Below, piece by piece: positions 1 to 8,935 of a stretch of DNA of 64,000 bases (within the stretch, counting starts at the first letter, position 1; the number at the start of each line of letters is the position of its first letter). Below the pieces are notes generated by a model. That model saw only the letters and a list, made by a program, of their open reading frames with translations, ran no database searches and was not told the origin of the DNA. Both the position numbers and the translations under genes were made by a program. Source of the stretch: an uncultured Phocaeicola sp. (GTDB taxonomy: Bacteria > Bacteroidota > Bacteroidia > Bacteroidales > Bacteroidaceae). The stretch is from NCBI GenBank assembly GCA_948956705.1, contig CARCZS010000006.1, positions 48,444-112,443 of the forward strand. Reading direction: 5' to 3'.

Positions 1-80
1 GCTTCCCGAATCTTCTCAGTCAGGCATTGAACTGTTTTACGAAATTCATCTGAATTATATATTGTTTTTTTATTTTTCAT
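1..80 (-). CDS. Hypothetical protein, N-terminal fragment cut by window edge
   Basis: An ATG at 78-80 (minus strand) opens a reading frame that runs off the left edge. The 26 visible residues begin MKNKKTIYNSDEF and are charged, with no signal peptide or recognisable domain. It lies about 210 bp downstream of the ECF sigma factor on the same strand, where Bacteroidota often carry an anti-sigma or target gene, but too little is visible to say that here. Confidence 0.5.
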   Translation of the reverse strand, partial: MKNKKTIYNSDEFRKTVQCLTEKIRE

Positions 81-292
81 CGAAAAACCTTTTTATTAAG
101 AAAACGGTGCCCGATAAAAAAGGTACTCATAAAAAAGAAAAGAAATCACACTTTTCTTTGCATGAGCCTTCGCAAAACCAATAGACAAACCTTATATGAC
201 AAATAAAAGAACTTATTCATCACACAAATATCACTTCATTCCATGAAAACATGCCCAAATGATAAAACAACAATGATTAACTACTCGCTAAA

Positions 293-928
293 TCAAGAGA
301 AGTGAAAAGCCCAAACACTACGCACAGGCACATGAACACAATGCACCAAGATACTGAAAATCCATATGGTTGAAACAGAGAAAAAGAATTCACGCAAACG
401 TGCCAATGTACGCGACAAAAGATTCTTGCTTGATTGAGGATTCATACCTAAGATAGCGGATATTTCCTGATGGCTCAATTCTTTTACATAATATAAATAC
501 AGAATTTCACGCTGACGACCGGAAAGACGTGAAATTGCCTTAGCCAGCCTTCTTTCATTCTTCACATCCACATCATCTTTCTTAAATAAAGAATTTATTA
601 TTTCTTCGCCCATCGGAAAAAACTCATGGCATTCTTCAATCACTTCCATAGGACGTAAAGACTGAAACGCATCCAGCAGTTTATTTCTAAAAGAACAAAG
701 CAAATACGCTTTTACATTATCAGTATAATGCAAATTCCTACAATTTAAAATCAACTTGACGAACAGATTCTGTATGGTATCGGCAACCAGCTCTCTGTCA
801 CCTACCATACGAATTCCATAGGAATACAATAACGAATAATAGCGTCGATAAACTTCTTCAAATGCCGCCGTTTCTCCTTTAATAAAAGATTCCCAAAGTT
901 TAGTTTCACCATGTGTTCTATCAACCAT
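293..928 (-). CDS. ECF-type RNA polymerase sigma factor with hydrophobic C-terminal tail
   Basis: A 211-residue sigma-70 family protein. Region 2 lies at about residues 20-95 (the FEEVYRRYYSLLYSYGIRMV stretch, then the LFVKLI stretch) and region 4 at about 130-180, where a helix-turn-helix follows LSGRQREILYLYYVKELSH. Such factors direct RNA polymerase to a small target set, in Bacteroidota often outer-membrane transport genes. The family normally ends soon after region 4 (near RTLARLREFF). This one continues for about 30 mostly hydrophobic residues (FSVSTIWIFSILVHCVHVPV) that could be a membrane segment. No FecR-type anti-sigma gene is visible beside it. It lies downstream of the ROK regulator on the same strand with a 114-bp gap containing a hairpin, so it probably has its own promoter. 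The target is unknown. Confidence 0.88.
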   Translation of the reverse strand: MVDRTHGETKLWESFIKGETAAFEEVYRRYYSLLYSYGIRMVGDRELVADTIQNLFVKLILNCRNLHYTDNVKAYLLCSFRNKLLDAFQSLRPMEVIEECHEFFPMGEEIINSLFKKDDVDVKNERRLAKAISRLSGRQREILYLYYVKELSHQEISAILGMNPQSSKNLLSRTLARLREFFFSVSTIWIFSILVHCVHVPVRSVWAFHFS

Positions 929-990
929 AATACTAGCTCCTTAAAAACTTATTGAGCTTGCTCAGAGTTAAACTTAACAAGAAGGCAATA

Positions 991-1024
991 TAAGAGATGA
1001 ACCATGTAATGAATTCATCTCTTA
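991..1024 (-). terminator. Hairpin downstream of the ROK regulator gene
   Basis: Perfect 11-bp inverted repeat TAAGAGATGAA / TTCATCTCTTA with a 12-nt loop, 18 bp past the ROK stop codon. The U-tract on the minus strand is weak, so it may be a terminator or an RNA-stabilising hairpin between the ROK and sigma genes. Confidence 0.4.
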
Positions 1025-1042
1025 CTTTATAATACCTACATA

Positions 1043-2248
1043 TTATTCAAACAGTTTACTGCGCGACAACATACAAGCACCGATGATCCCGGCTCTTTCT
1101 TTCAATTTAGATTCTACAATAACAGAATCACGGTTCATCAAGTTCAGTGTATATTTTCGAATAGCTGTAGTGATGGGTTGTGTCAAATAATCACCTGTAC
1201 GTGACAATGCACCACCAATAATGACTAGCTCCGGATTAAATATATTAATAAGTCCCGCTACATGGCGACCTAATTTCACTCCGATTTCTTCCACCAGTTC
1301 AATACACAGCAAATCTTCCTTATTTACCGCATCAATGATATCATCCAAGGTCAAATCTTCCAAATTTTTCTTGGTATTGGAGATAATAGAGTTTTCACCA
1401 TTATTAATATGTTCCAACAGAATACGATGCAAAGCAGCCCCCGAAACTTCCGTTTCTATGCATCCTTTTTTCCCACAATGGCAGATAATCTCATTCTCAT
1501 ATCCAAAATTATGCCCGAATTCGCCAGAGAAACCAGATTTTCCTTTATAAATCTTTCCATCAATGATAATTCCCATACCCAATCCCCAACTGACATTGAT
1601 AAAGATGATATTCTTCTCACCTTTCACAACACCTTGCATATACTCACCGTAAATCATAGCACGAGTGTCGTTATCAATAGAAACACGATAACCACCCACC
1701 TTTTCTGATATGACATCCGTCAACGGGCGCTCATCAAAATTGAATATACTGTAACTATATCCCAAATCCGGATTCACACGCCCGGAAAGATTTACATTAA
1801 TATTTAATATCTTATCTTTCTCAACACTGACTTTTTGAAGAAAATGTTTAATCAACTTACACAATTCGTCTAAACTCTCAGGGGTATTCTTCGCTTTAAA
1901 AGGAACATTCATTTTTAGCTGAACTACATCTCCTTTAAAATTTATCAACCCTAAGTTAATGGAAAACTGACGCACTTCAACACCTACAAAATATCCGGAA
2001 TCTGCATTCAAACCATACAAACTGGGATGTCTTCCCCCACTGGTTTCCAGCTTTCCATAGTCGTTAATGTAACCTTCCTCACACATTTCATCAATGAATT
2101 TTGTAACTGTAGGCACACTTAAATCCATCTCTCTTGCTAAATCAGTAATCGTAGAGCTTCCATTATAAATATAATGGGTAATGATTTTCTTCTTCATCAC
2201 AGCCATCTTTGAGCCCTTTTCAATTTCTTTCAACAAATTCTCACCCAT
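1043..2248 (-). CDS. ROK-family transcriptional regulator, probable sialic acid/amino sugar repressor
   Basis: A 401-residue ROK protein. The N-terminus (about residues 15-75) is a winged helix-turn-helix (STITDLAREMDLSVPTVTKF), so this is a regulator rather than a sugar kinase. The ROK sugar-binding part follows, with the zinc motif CHCGKKGCIE and the ND pair in IDNDTRAM. I chose the ATG at 2246-2248, giving MGENLLKEIEKGSK; an in-frame ATG at 2275 adds nine residues that do not look like family sequence. It is divergent from the nan operon across a 305-bp AT-rich gap that holds a palindrome and a promoter. That arrangement is typical of a local regulator sensing ManNAc, GlcNAc or their phosphates, though the ligand is inferred from context only. 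Confidence 0.88.
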   Translation of the reverse strand: MGENLLKEIEKGSKMAVMKKKIITHYIYNGSSTITDLAREMDLSVPTVTKFIDEMCEEGYINDYGKLETSGGRHPSLYGLNADSGYFVGVEVRQFSINLGLINFKGDVVQLKMNVPFKAKNTPESLDELCKLIKHFLQKVSVEKDKILNINVNLSGRVNPDLGYSYSIFNFDERPLTDVISEKVGGYRVSIDNDTRAMIYGEYMQGVVKGEKNIIFINVSWGLGMGIIIDGKIYKGKSGFSGEFGHNFGYENEIICHCGKKGCIETEVSGAALHRILLEHINNGENSIISNTKKNLEDLTLDDIIDAVNKEDLLCIELVEEIGVKLGRHVAGLINIFNPELVIIGGALSRTGDYLTQPITTAIRKYTLNLMNRDSVIVESKLKERAGIIGACMLSRSKLFE

Positions 2249-2424
2249 AATAAAATATTCCGTTAATGTCCACAAATATAGTTATTTTTTTATGAAATCA
2301 AATCACATTTAAAGAGAATTTTCAAAAATTATTTTAGAAGATGTAAGCTAATTATCATTTTTTGTAACAATTCCATTTTCCATATACATTTAAAGAACGT
2401 TTCTAAGTCGCTTATTTATCTTTC

Positions 2425-2455
2425 TATTTATTAAAAGAGTGATTATTAATAAATA
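2425..2455. promoter_or_regulatory. Palindrome, candidate operator of the ROK regulator
   Basis: Perfect 10-bp arms TATTTATTAA / TTAATAAATA separated by 11 bp, in the gap between the divergent ROK gene and the nan operon. It ends 15 bp before the -33 region of the nan promoter. ROK repressors bind AT-rich palindromes of this kind. The match to this regulator is inference. Confidence 0.5.
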
Positions 2456-2469
2456 AATTTAGTTTTTAC

Positions 2470-2500
2470 TTGTTGTTTTCATAAATCATTTATATATTTG
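2470..2500 (+). promoter_or_regulatory. Bacteroidota-type promoter of the nan operon
   Basis: The -7 element TATATTTG at 2493-2500 matches TAnnTTTG, with TTG at 2470-2472 as the -33 element (20-bp spacing). The start codon of the lyase gene lies 53 bp downstream of the -7 box. The rest of the 2249-2553 gap is AT-rich with no open reading frame. Confidence 0.6.
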
Positions 2501-2553
2501 CACGCAACATGATTAAGTAATATAAAATATTCATTTCAAATAAATTAAAGGCT

Positions 2554-3468
2554 ATGGAAAAGATTCACGGATTAATTGACGCACCTTTTACTCCCTTTTA
2601 TGAGAACGGAGAAGTAAATTATGAACCTATTGAAGCCTATTGCCAACTATTGGTTAGAAACGGACTTCAAGGCGTATTTATCAATGGTTCTTCCGGAGAA
2701 GGCTATATGCTGACAGAAGACGAACGCATGAAACTGGCTGAACGCTGGATGGAAGTAGCACCCGAAGGATTCAAAGTCATTGTCCATGTAGGAAGCACTT
2801 GTGTAAAATCAAGCAAACGTCTAGCAGAACACGCTCAGAAAATCGGAGCATGGGGTATCGGAGCAATGGCACCTCCTTTCCCCAAAGTAGGACGCATTGA
2901 AGAATTGGTGAAATACTGCGAAGAAATAGCATGCGGCGCTCCTGCACTTCCTTTCTATTTTTATCATATCCCAGCTTTCAACGGAGCATTCCTCTCAATG
3001 GTAGCATTCTTGGAAGCCGTAGACGGTCGCATTCCTAATTTCGCCGGTATCAAATATACTTTCGAAAGCCTGTATGAATACAACCAATGCCGTTTATATA
3101 AAAATGGCAAATTTGACATGTTGCACGGCCAGGATGAAACGATCCTTCCTTGTCTGGCTATGGGCGGTGCACAGGGCGGTATCGGTGGAACAACCAACTA
3201 TAACGGCAAAGAACTCACAGGTATTATCGAAGCATGGAAAGCCGGTGATCTGGAACTGGCACGCGAACGCCAGAATTTCGCACAGGAAGTTATCAATGTC
3301 ATCTGTCACTATCGTGGAAACATCGTTGGCGGTAAACGCATCATGAAACTGATCGGGCTGGATTTAGGAAAGAACCGGACTCCGTTCCAGAACATGACAG
3401 ATGAGGAAGAAGCTGCCATGAAAGCCGAACTGGAAGCAATCAATTTCTTCGAAAGATGTAACAAATAA
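2554..3468 (+). CDS. nanL: N-acetylneuraminate lyase
   Basis: A 304-residue TIM-barrel aldolase of the DHDPS/NAL family, cytoplasmic, which splits N-acetylneuraminate into ManNAc and pyruvate. Visible family features are the pyruvate-carboxylate loop INGSSGEG (about residues 43-50), the catalytic tyrosine in FYFYHIP (Y137) and the Schiff-base lysine in FAGIKYT (K167). The length matches bacterial NAL. It is first in a compact operon (12 bp to the epimerase), behind a clear promoter. The downstream genes (2-epimerase, sugar transporter, deaminase) favour sialic acid over other aldol substrates. Confidence 0.95.
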   Translation: MEKIHGLIDAPFTPFYENGEVNYEPIEAYCQLLVRNGLQGVFINGSSGEGYMLTEDERMKLAERWMEVAPEGFKVIVHVGSTCVKSSKRLAEHAQKIGAWGIGAMAPPFPKVGRIEELVKYCEEIACGAPALPFYFYHIPAFNGAFLSMVAFLEAVDGRIPNFAGIKYTFESLYEYNQCRLYKNGKFDMLHGQDETILPCLAMGGAQGGIGGTTNYNGKELTGIIEAWKAGDLELARERQNFAQEVINVICHYRGNIVGGKRIMKLIGLDLGKNRTPFQNMTDEEEAAMKAELEAINFFERCNK

Positions 3469-3480
3469 ACCTGAACCACG

Positions 3481-4677
3481 ATGTTTTCAATAGACTATAT
3501 AAAAGAATGGTCGGAATCATACAAAACAGATCTGACCACCAATATCATGCCGTTTTGGCTGAAATACGGGCTGGACAAGGTCAATGGAGGTATTTATACC
3601 TGCGTTGACCGAAACGGCAGCTTGATGGACACCACCAAATCAGTGTGGTTCCAAGGAAGATTTGCTTTTATCTGTTCCTATGCATATAATAATATAGAAA
3701 AGAACGAAGCATGGCTGGCGGCAGCTAAAAGTACAATAGACTTTATAGAAGCGCATTGTTTTGACTCTGACGGACGTATGTATTTCGAAGTGACTGCCGA
3801 AGGCACTCCCTTGCGCAAACGCCGTTATATTTTCTCGGAGTCATTCGCAGCCATCGCCATGTCGGAATATGCCATCGCATCCGGTGACCAGACGTATGCC
3901 GTAAAAGCATTAGACTTGTTCAAACGGATGCAGTATTTTATGGAAACACCAGGCATACTCCCTCCAAAATATCTGGATACTCTTCCTATGAAAGGACATT
4001 CCATCACAATGATCCTGATTAATGTAGCATCACGTATCCGTCAGGCCATTCAAGATGAAAGCTTCAACGGACAGATTGACGCTTCCATCGCCCAACTGCG
4101 CAAAGATTTCATGCATCCCGAATTCAAGGCGTTGCTTGAAACGGTAGGCCCCCATGGAGAATTCATCGACAGCAACATGGGCCGCACCATCAATCCGGGA
4201 CATTGTATCGAGACCGCCTGGTTTCTGCTGGAAGAAGCCAAATACCGTAATTGGGACAAAGATATTACGGAATTGGCCCTCACTATCCTTGATTGGTCTT
4301 GGGAGTGGGGATGGGACAAAGAATTCGGAGGTATCATCAACTTCAAAGACTGCAAGAACCTTCCGCCACAGGATTATTCCCAAGACATGAAATTCTGGTG
4401 GCCTCAGACAGAGGCTATCATCGCTACTTTGTATGCATATTTAGCAACCGGAAATGAAAAATACCTTGACATGCACAAGCAAATCAGCGATTGGACATAC
4501 ACCCATTTCCCTGATAAAGAGTGTGGAGAATGGTTTGGATATCTCCATCGTGACGGCACGCCTGCACAAATGGCCAAGGGTAACCTGTTCAAAGGCCCGT
4601 TCCACATTCCAAGAATGATGATCAAGGGCTATACATTGTGCAAGGAAATACTCGACAACAAAAAATCACATTTATAA
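3481..4677 (+). CDS. nanE: N-acylglucosamine 2-epimerase (ManNAc to GlcNAc)
   Basis: A 398-residue AGE-family (alpha/alpha)6-barrel protein, cytoplasmic, without a signal peptide. Family motifs include WFQGRFAF near residue 58, the RRYIFSESFAAIA stretch near 113, GHCIETAWFLLEEA near 240 and WWPQTEAI near 308. In Bacteroides the sialate route epimerises free ManNAc to GlcNAc with this enzyme type, in place of the ManNAc-kinase/ManNAc-6-P epimerase route of enterics. GlcNAc is then phosphorylated by a ROK hexokinase not present in this window. It lies 12 bp after the lyase and 18 bp before the transporter. Confidence 0.92.
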   Translation: MFSIDYIKEWSESYKTDLTTNIMPFWLKYGLDKVNGGIYTCVDRNGSLMDTTKSVWFQGRFAFICSYAYNNIEKNEAWLAAAKSTIDFIEAHCFDSDGRMYFEVTAEGTPLRKRRYIFSESFAAIAMSEYAIASGDQTYAVKALDLFKRMQYFMETPGILPPKYLDTLPMKGHSITMILINVASRIRQAIQDESFNGQIDASIAQLRKDFMHPEFKALLETVGPHGEFIDSNMGRTINPGHCIETAWFLLEEAKYRNWDKDITELALTILDWSWEWGWDKEFGGIINFKDCKNLPPQDYSQDMKFWWPQTEAIIATLYAYLATGNEKYLDMHKQISDWTYTHFPDKECGEWFGYLHRDGTPAQMAKGNLFKGPFHIPRMMIKGYTLCKEILDNKKSHL

Positions 4678-4695
4678 AGCCCTTTATCTATTAGC

Positions 4696-5931
4696 ATGAA
4701 AAACAGTAAAATTTATCCTTGGGTTGTAGTAGGATTATTATGGGGTGTTGCCCTGTTGAATTACATGGACCGGCAAATGTTGTCCACAATGAGAGATGCC
4801 ATGGCGGTGGATATCACCGAGCTTCAGTCAGCTGCCAATTTTGGGCGACTGATGGGAGTCTTTCTTTGGATATATGGCTGTATGAGCCCTATAGCCGGAA
4901 TGGTGGGCGACCGCATGAACCGCAAATGGCTTATTGTTGGCAGTTTGTTTGTATGGTCGGCCGTCACTTATCTGATGGGAATCGCCGACACCTATAATGA
5001 AGTTTTTTTCCTTCGCGCCTTGATGGGAATCAGCGAAGCGCTCTATATTCCTGCCGGATTGTCACTGATCGCCGACTATCACTCCGATAAGTCACGTTCA
5101 TTAGCCATCGGTATTCACATGACCGGGCTCTACACCGGGCAGGCCATCGGAGGTTTCGGCGCTACAGTAGCCGCTGCTTTTTCCTGGCATACAACCTTTC
5201 ATTGGTTCGGCATCGCCGGCATCGCATACGCCGTAATTTTGATGCTTTTTCTACATGAAAAGAAGGATAGAATACAAATTGAACAAATAAATTCACCTTC
5301 CGGTAAAGAAAAAAGCAATTTATTGAAGGGATTATCATTACTTTTCAGTAATATTGCATTCTGGGTGATTCTGCTATATTTCGCAGCCCCCAGTTTACCG
5401 GGATGGGCAACCAAAAACTGGTTACCTACCTTGTTCGCCGAGAACCTGAATATACCGATGTCACAAGCCGGCCCCATGTCGACTATCACCATCGCGCTAT
5501 CCTCGTTCATTGGCGTAATTATTGGTGGAACCTTATCCGATAAGTGGGTGCAAAGAAATATAAAAGGACGTGTGTACACGGGTGCCATCGGCTTGGGACT
5601 TACTATTCCATCCCTGCTTTTACTAGGGTTCGGACACAGTTTCGTAGCTGTTGTGGGAGCTGGATTATTATTCGGAATCGGTTATGGTATCTTCGATGCC
5701 AACAATATGCCGATTCTATGCCAGTTCGTATCATCCAAACACCGTGCTACCGCCTATGGTATCATGAATATGACAGGCGTGTTTGCGGGAGCAGCCATTA
5801 CCGAAGTCTTGGGAAAGTGGACAGACGGAGGTAAGTTGGGACTGGGATTTGCCATGTTGGCTATTATTGTGCTTATCGCACTGGTAGTACAATTGACATT
5901 CCTCCGTCCCAAAACGGATAATATGGAATAA
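4696..5931 (+). CDS. nanT: MFS transporter, probable N-acetylneuraminate permease
   Basis: A 411-residue inner-membrane protein with about 12 predicted helices and a charged central loop (about residues 190-215, HEKKDRIQIEQINSPSGKEK). The NYMDRQ motif in helix 1 and GDRMNRK between helices 2 and 3 are typical of anion:cation symporters of the major facilitator superfamily. Its place between the epimerase and the deaminase genes makes uptake of Neu5Ac from the periplasm the natural role. That matches the NanT-type permeases of Bacteroides nan operons; the substrate itself is inferred. Confidence 0.88.
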   Translation: MKNSKIYPWVVVGLLWGVALLNYMDRQMLSTMRDAMAVDITELQSAANFGRLMGVFLWIYGCMSPIAGMVGDRMNRKWLIVGSLFVWSAVTYLMGIADTYNEVFFLRALMGISEALYIPAGLSLIADYHSDKSRSLAIGIHMTGLYTGQAIGGFGATVAAAFSWHTTFHWFGIAGIAYAVILMLFLHEKKDRIQIEQINSPSGKEKSNLLKGLSLLFSNIAFWVILLYFAAPSLPGWATKNWLPTLFAENLNIPMSQAGPMSTITIALSSFIGVIIGGTLSDKWVQRNIKGRVYTGAIGLGLTIPSLLLLGFGHSFVAVVGAGLLFGIGYGIFDANNMPILCQFVSSKHRATAYGIMNMTGVFAGAAITEVLGKWTDGGKLGLGFAMLAIIVLIALVVQLTFLRPKTDNME

Positions 5932-5976
5932 CCCGTATAGTTAACTTAACACTTAAAACTTAAAAAAGAAAGAACC

Positions 5977-6768
5977 ATGAGAGTAATTATTGAATCTGAT
6001 TACCAAGCGCTGTCACAATGGGCGGCAAACTATGTAGCTAGTAAAATCAATGCGGCAAATCCGACTCCTGAAAAACCTTTTGTTTTAGGTTGTCCCACAG
6101 GATCTTCACCGCTAGGCATGTACAAAGCGCTGATAGAACTGAACAAGCAGGGAAAAGTATCTTTCCAGAATGTCGTTACTTTCAATATGGACGAATATGT
6201 AGGCTTGCCTGAAGATCATCCAGAAAGCTACCATACATTTATGTGGAAAAACTTTTTTAACCATATTGATATAAAGAAAGAAAATGTACATATCCTGAAC
6301 GGAAATGCCGAAGACCTGGAAGCAGAATGCGCCAACTACGAAAAACAAATAGCCGAAATCGGAGGCATCGACCTGTTTATGGGAGGTATCGGTCCCGACG
6401 GACATATCGCATTCAACGAGCCGGGCTCATCTTTGTCTTCACGCACACGTATCAAAACACTGACTACAGACACAATCATTGCAAACTCACGTTTCTTTGA
6501 CAATGACGTGAACAAAGTACCTAAAACTGCGTTAACAGTAGGTGTAGGGACTGTCCTTTCAGCCAAAGAAGTTCTGATTATCTGCAACGGGCACAACAAA
6601 GCACGTGCTTTGCAACATGCCGTTGAAGGTGGTATTACACAAATGTGGACTATCAGCGCATTACAAATGCACCAGCATGGCATCATTGTTTGTGACGAAG
6701 CCGCTACAGACGAACTGAAAGTCGGTACCTACAAATATTTCAAAGACATCGAAAAAGCTAATTTGTAA
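5977..6768 (+). CDS. nagB: Glucosamine-6-phosphate deaminase
   Basis: A 263-residue cytoplasmic enzyme converting GlcN-6-P to fructose-6-P and ammonia, the last step from sialic acid or GlcNAc into glycolysis. The phosphate loop [10 protein letters not shown] (about 38-47) and all catalytic residues of the E. coli enzyme are present at the same numbers: D72 in FNMDEY, D141 and H143 in [11 protein letters not shown], and E148. The C-terminal part carries the family sequence [12 protein letters not shown]. It lies 45 bp after the transporter and 3 bp before the fused paralogue. NagA, the preceding step, is encoded at 21.5 kb on the other strand. Confidence 0.96.
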   Translation: MRVIIESDYQALSQWAANYVASKINAANPTPEKPFVLGCPTGSSPLGMYKALIELNKQGKVSFQNVVTFNMDEYVGLPEDHPESYHTFMWKNFFNHIDIKKENVHILNGNAEDLEAECANYEKQIAEIGGIDLFMGGIGPDGHIAFNEPGSSLSSRTRIKTLTTDTIIANSRFFDNDVNKVPKTALTVGVGTVLSAKEVLIICNGHNKARALQHAVEGGITQMWTISALQMHQHGIIVCDEAATDELKVGTYKYFKDIEKANL

Positions 6769-6771
6769 TTT

Positions 6772-8760
6772 ATGAGAACAAACTTAAGTTCGCAGATTTC
6801 TCTGAACAGAGTATCTCCGAAATATTATAAACCCGAAAATGCGGTGGAACGTTCTGTCTTGACCCGCTGCGAAAAAGTGCCTACCGACATCTATGAAACG
6901 ATGGAGGAAGGCGTGCAGCACATTGCCAACGAAATTACGGCAAAAATTCAGGAACGTCAGCGCGAAGGAAAGTTCTGCGTGATTGGGGCTGGAACCGGTG
7001 CTTCATTACGGCCGCTTTATGCCGAACTAGTCCGTAAACATAAAGATGAAGGACTAAGTTTCCGTAACGTAGTAATTTTCAATTTATATGAATATTACCC
7101 TTTGGCTTCCGAAGGGGCTGGAAGCAGTTTCTCACAGCTGAACGACTTATTCCTAAGCCAAATCGACATCGATAAACAAAATGTATTCACCATCGACGGA
7201 ACGATTCCGCAGGAAGCTGTCATCGAATACTGCCGCCTGTACGAACAACGTATCCAGACTTTTGGCGGTATAGACATCGTATTAATGGGCATTGGTCGTG
7301 AAGGCAATATTGCCATGAACGAGCCGGGATCAAGCTTGAGCTCCCCTACCCGACTGATTTTGATTGACTCAACCTCGCGTGCTGAAGCTGCACACAACTT
7401 GGGAGTGGACAATCTCCCTCCCTGTTCCATCACGATGGGTGTGGCAACTATTATGGCTGCCCGCAAAATCTATTTGCTGGCATGGGGAGATGACAAAGCC
7501 GATATCATCAAGAAAGCGGTGGAAGACAAAGTGAGCGACACTCTGCCCGCTTCTTATCTGCAAATGCATAACAATGCAAATGTCTGCATAGATCTGGCAG
7601 CGGCTTCTCACCTTACCCGTATCCAACGTCCGTGGCTGGTAACCAATTGCGAATGGAACGACAAATTGATTCGCAGCGCTATTGTATGGTTGTGTATGCG
7701 TGTCAAAAAACCGATTCTGAAACTGACCAACAAAGATTACAATGAAAACGGACTGAGCGAACTGCTGGCACTCTACGGTTCTGCTTACAACGTAAATATC
7801 AAAATATTCAATGACTTGCAGCACACCATCACCGGATGGCCCGGCGGCAAGCCCAATGCAGATGACACCTATCGCCCCGAACGGGCAAAACCATTCCCGA
7901 AACGCGTGGTAGTCTTCTCTCCGCACCCGGATGATGACGTAATCTCAATGGGTGGAACTTTACGGCGTTTGGTTCAGCAAGGTCACGAAGTACACGTAGC
8001 ATACGAAACTTCCGGAAACATTGCCGTAGGCGATGAAGAAGTAGTACGTTTCATGCACTTCATCAACGGTTTCAACCAACTTTTTGATGAAAACTCCAAC
8101 GAAACCATCAAAAACAAATACGCTGAAATCAAGAAATTCCTTGCCGCCAAGAAAGAAGGCGATATGGACAGCCGCGATATCCTGACCATTAAAGGACTGA
8201 TCCGTCGTGGCGAGGCCCGTACTGCAAGTACTTACAATCAAATTCCATTGAACCGTGTCCACTTCCTCGACTTGCCGTTCTATGAAACAGGAAAAATCGA
8301 GAAGAACCCTATCAGTGAAGCCGATGTGGAAATCGTTTTACAGTTACTACGTGACGTAAAACCCCACCAAATTTATGTGGCCGGTGACCTTGCCGACCCG
8401 CACGGAACCCATCGTGTCTGCACAGACGCAGTGCTTGCCGCTATCGACATCGAAAAAGAAGCCGGTGCCGAATGGTTGAAAGATTGCCGCATCTGGATGT
8501 ATCGTGGCGCATGGGCGGAATGGGAAATTGAAAACATTGAAATGGCCGTACCGTTCAGTCCGGAAGAATTGCGTGCTAAACGTAACTCCATCTTAAAGCA
8601 TCAGTCTCAGATGGAAAGCGCACCGTTCCTGGGCAACGACGAACGTCTGTTCTGGCAAAGAAGTGAAGACCGCAACCGGGGTACCGCTGCTTTGTATGAC
8701 CAACTTGGTTTGGCATGTTATGAAGCAATGGAGGCCTTCGTGGAATACGTACCCCTATAA
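6772..8760 (+). CDS. Degenerate NagB-like domain fused to a PIG-L/LmbE deacetylase
   Basis: A 662-residue two-domain cytoplasmic protein. Residues about 30-290 are homologous to glucosamine-6-P deaminase, but the catalytic positions have changed: D72 is Y106 (FNLYEY), D141 is E177 and H143 is N179 (GREGNIAMNEP), while E148 is kept as E184. The phosphate loop is also altered (GAGTGASLRP). Residues about 375-650 form a PIG-L domain with the zinc motif HPDDD (385-389) and a distal DPHGTH (about 550). PIG-L enzymes remove N-acetyl groups from GlcNAc-type sugars. I infer a sensing or binding deaminase-like domain attached to an active amino-sugar deacetylase. It starts 3 bp after nagB, so the two are co-translated. 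Database names such as glucosamine-6-phosphate deaminase for this family are probably misleading. Confidence 0.9.
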   Translation: MRTNLSSQISLNRVSPKYYKPENAVERSVLTRCEKVPTDIYETMEEGVQHIANEITAKIQERQREGKFCVIGAGTGASLRPLYAELVRKHKDEGLSFRNVVIFNLYEYYPLASEGAGSSFSQLNDLFLSQIDIDKQNVFTIDGTIPQEAVIEYCRLYEQRIQTFGGIDIVLMGIGREGNIAMNEPGSSLSSPTRLILIDSTSRAEAAHNLGVDNLPPCSITMGVATIMAARKIYLLAWGDDKADIIKKAVEDKVSDTLPASYLQMHNNANVCIDLAAASHLTRIQRPWLVTNCEWNDKLIRSAIVWLCMRVKKPILKLTNKDYNENGLSELLALYGSAYNVNIKIFNDLQHTITGWPGGKPNADDTYRPERAKPFPKRVVVFSPHPDDDVISMGGTLRRLVQQGHEVHVAYETSGNIAVGDEEVVRFMHFINGFNQLFDENSNETIKNKYAEIKKFLAAKKEGDMDSRDILTIKGLIRRGEARTASTYNQIPLNRVHFLDLPFYETGKIEKNPISEADVEIVLQLLRDVKPHQIYVAGDLADPHGTHRVCTDAVLAAIDIEKEAGAEWLKDCRIWMYRGAWAEWEIENIEMAVPFSPEELRAKRNSILKHQSQMESAPFLGNDERLFWQRSEDRNRGTAALYDQLGLACYEAMEAFVEYVPL

Positions 8761-8813
8761 TTTAAGAAACAACCTAACCTAATTTTATACTAACCTTTAA
8801 CCAAAAAACCGAA

Positions 8814-8852
8814 AATCCCCGATGGATGTGATATCCCTCGGGGATTATTTTT
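8814..8852 (+). terminator. Rho-independent terminator of the nan operon
   Basis: Stem AATCCCCGA / TCGGGGATT (8814-8822 and 8838-8846) followed by TATTTTT, 53 bp past the last nan-operon stop codon. Confidence 0.85.
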
Positions 8853-8935
8853 AGATTTCCATTTATTGCAAATGATATCCCATAGTCATCCTCACCACAG
8901 CTACCTGCTTCGAGCAACACACCCCAAACTACATC

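Noticed and set aside
1043..2248. RokA-type GlcNAc kinase
   Set aside because: The N-terminal helix-turn-helix domain and divergent position identify a regulator; the kinase step of the pathway is not encoded in this window.
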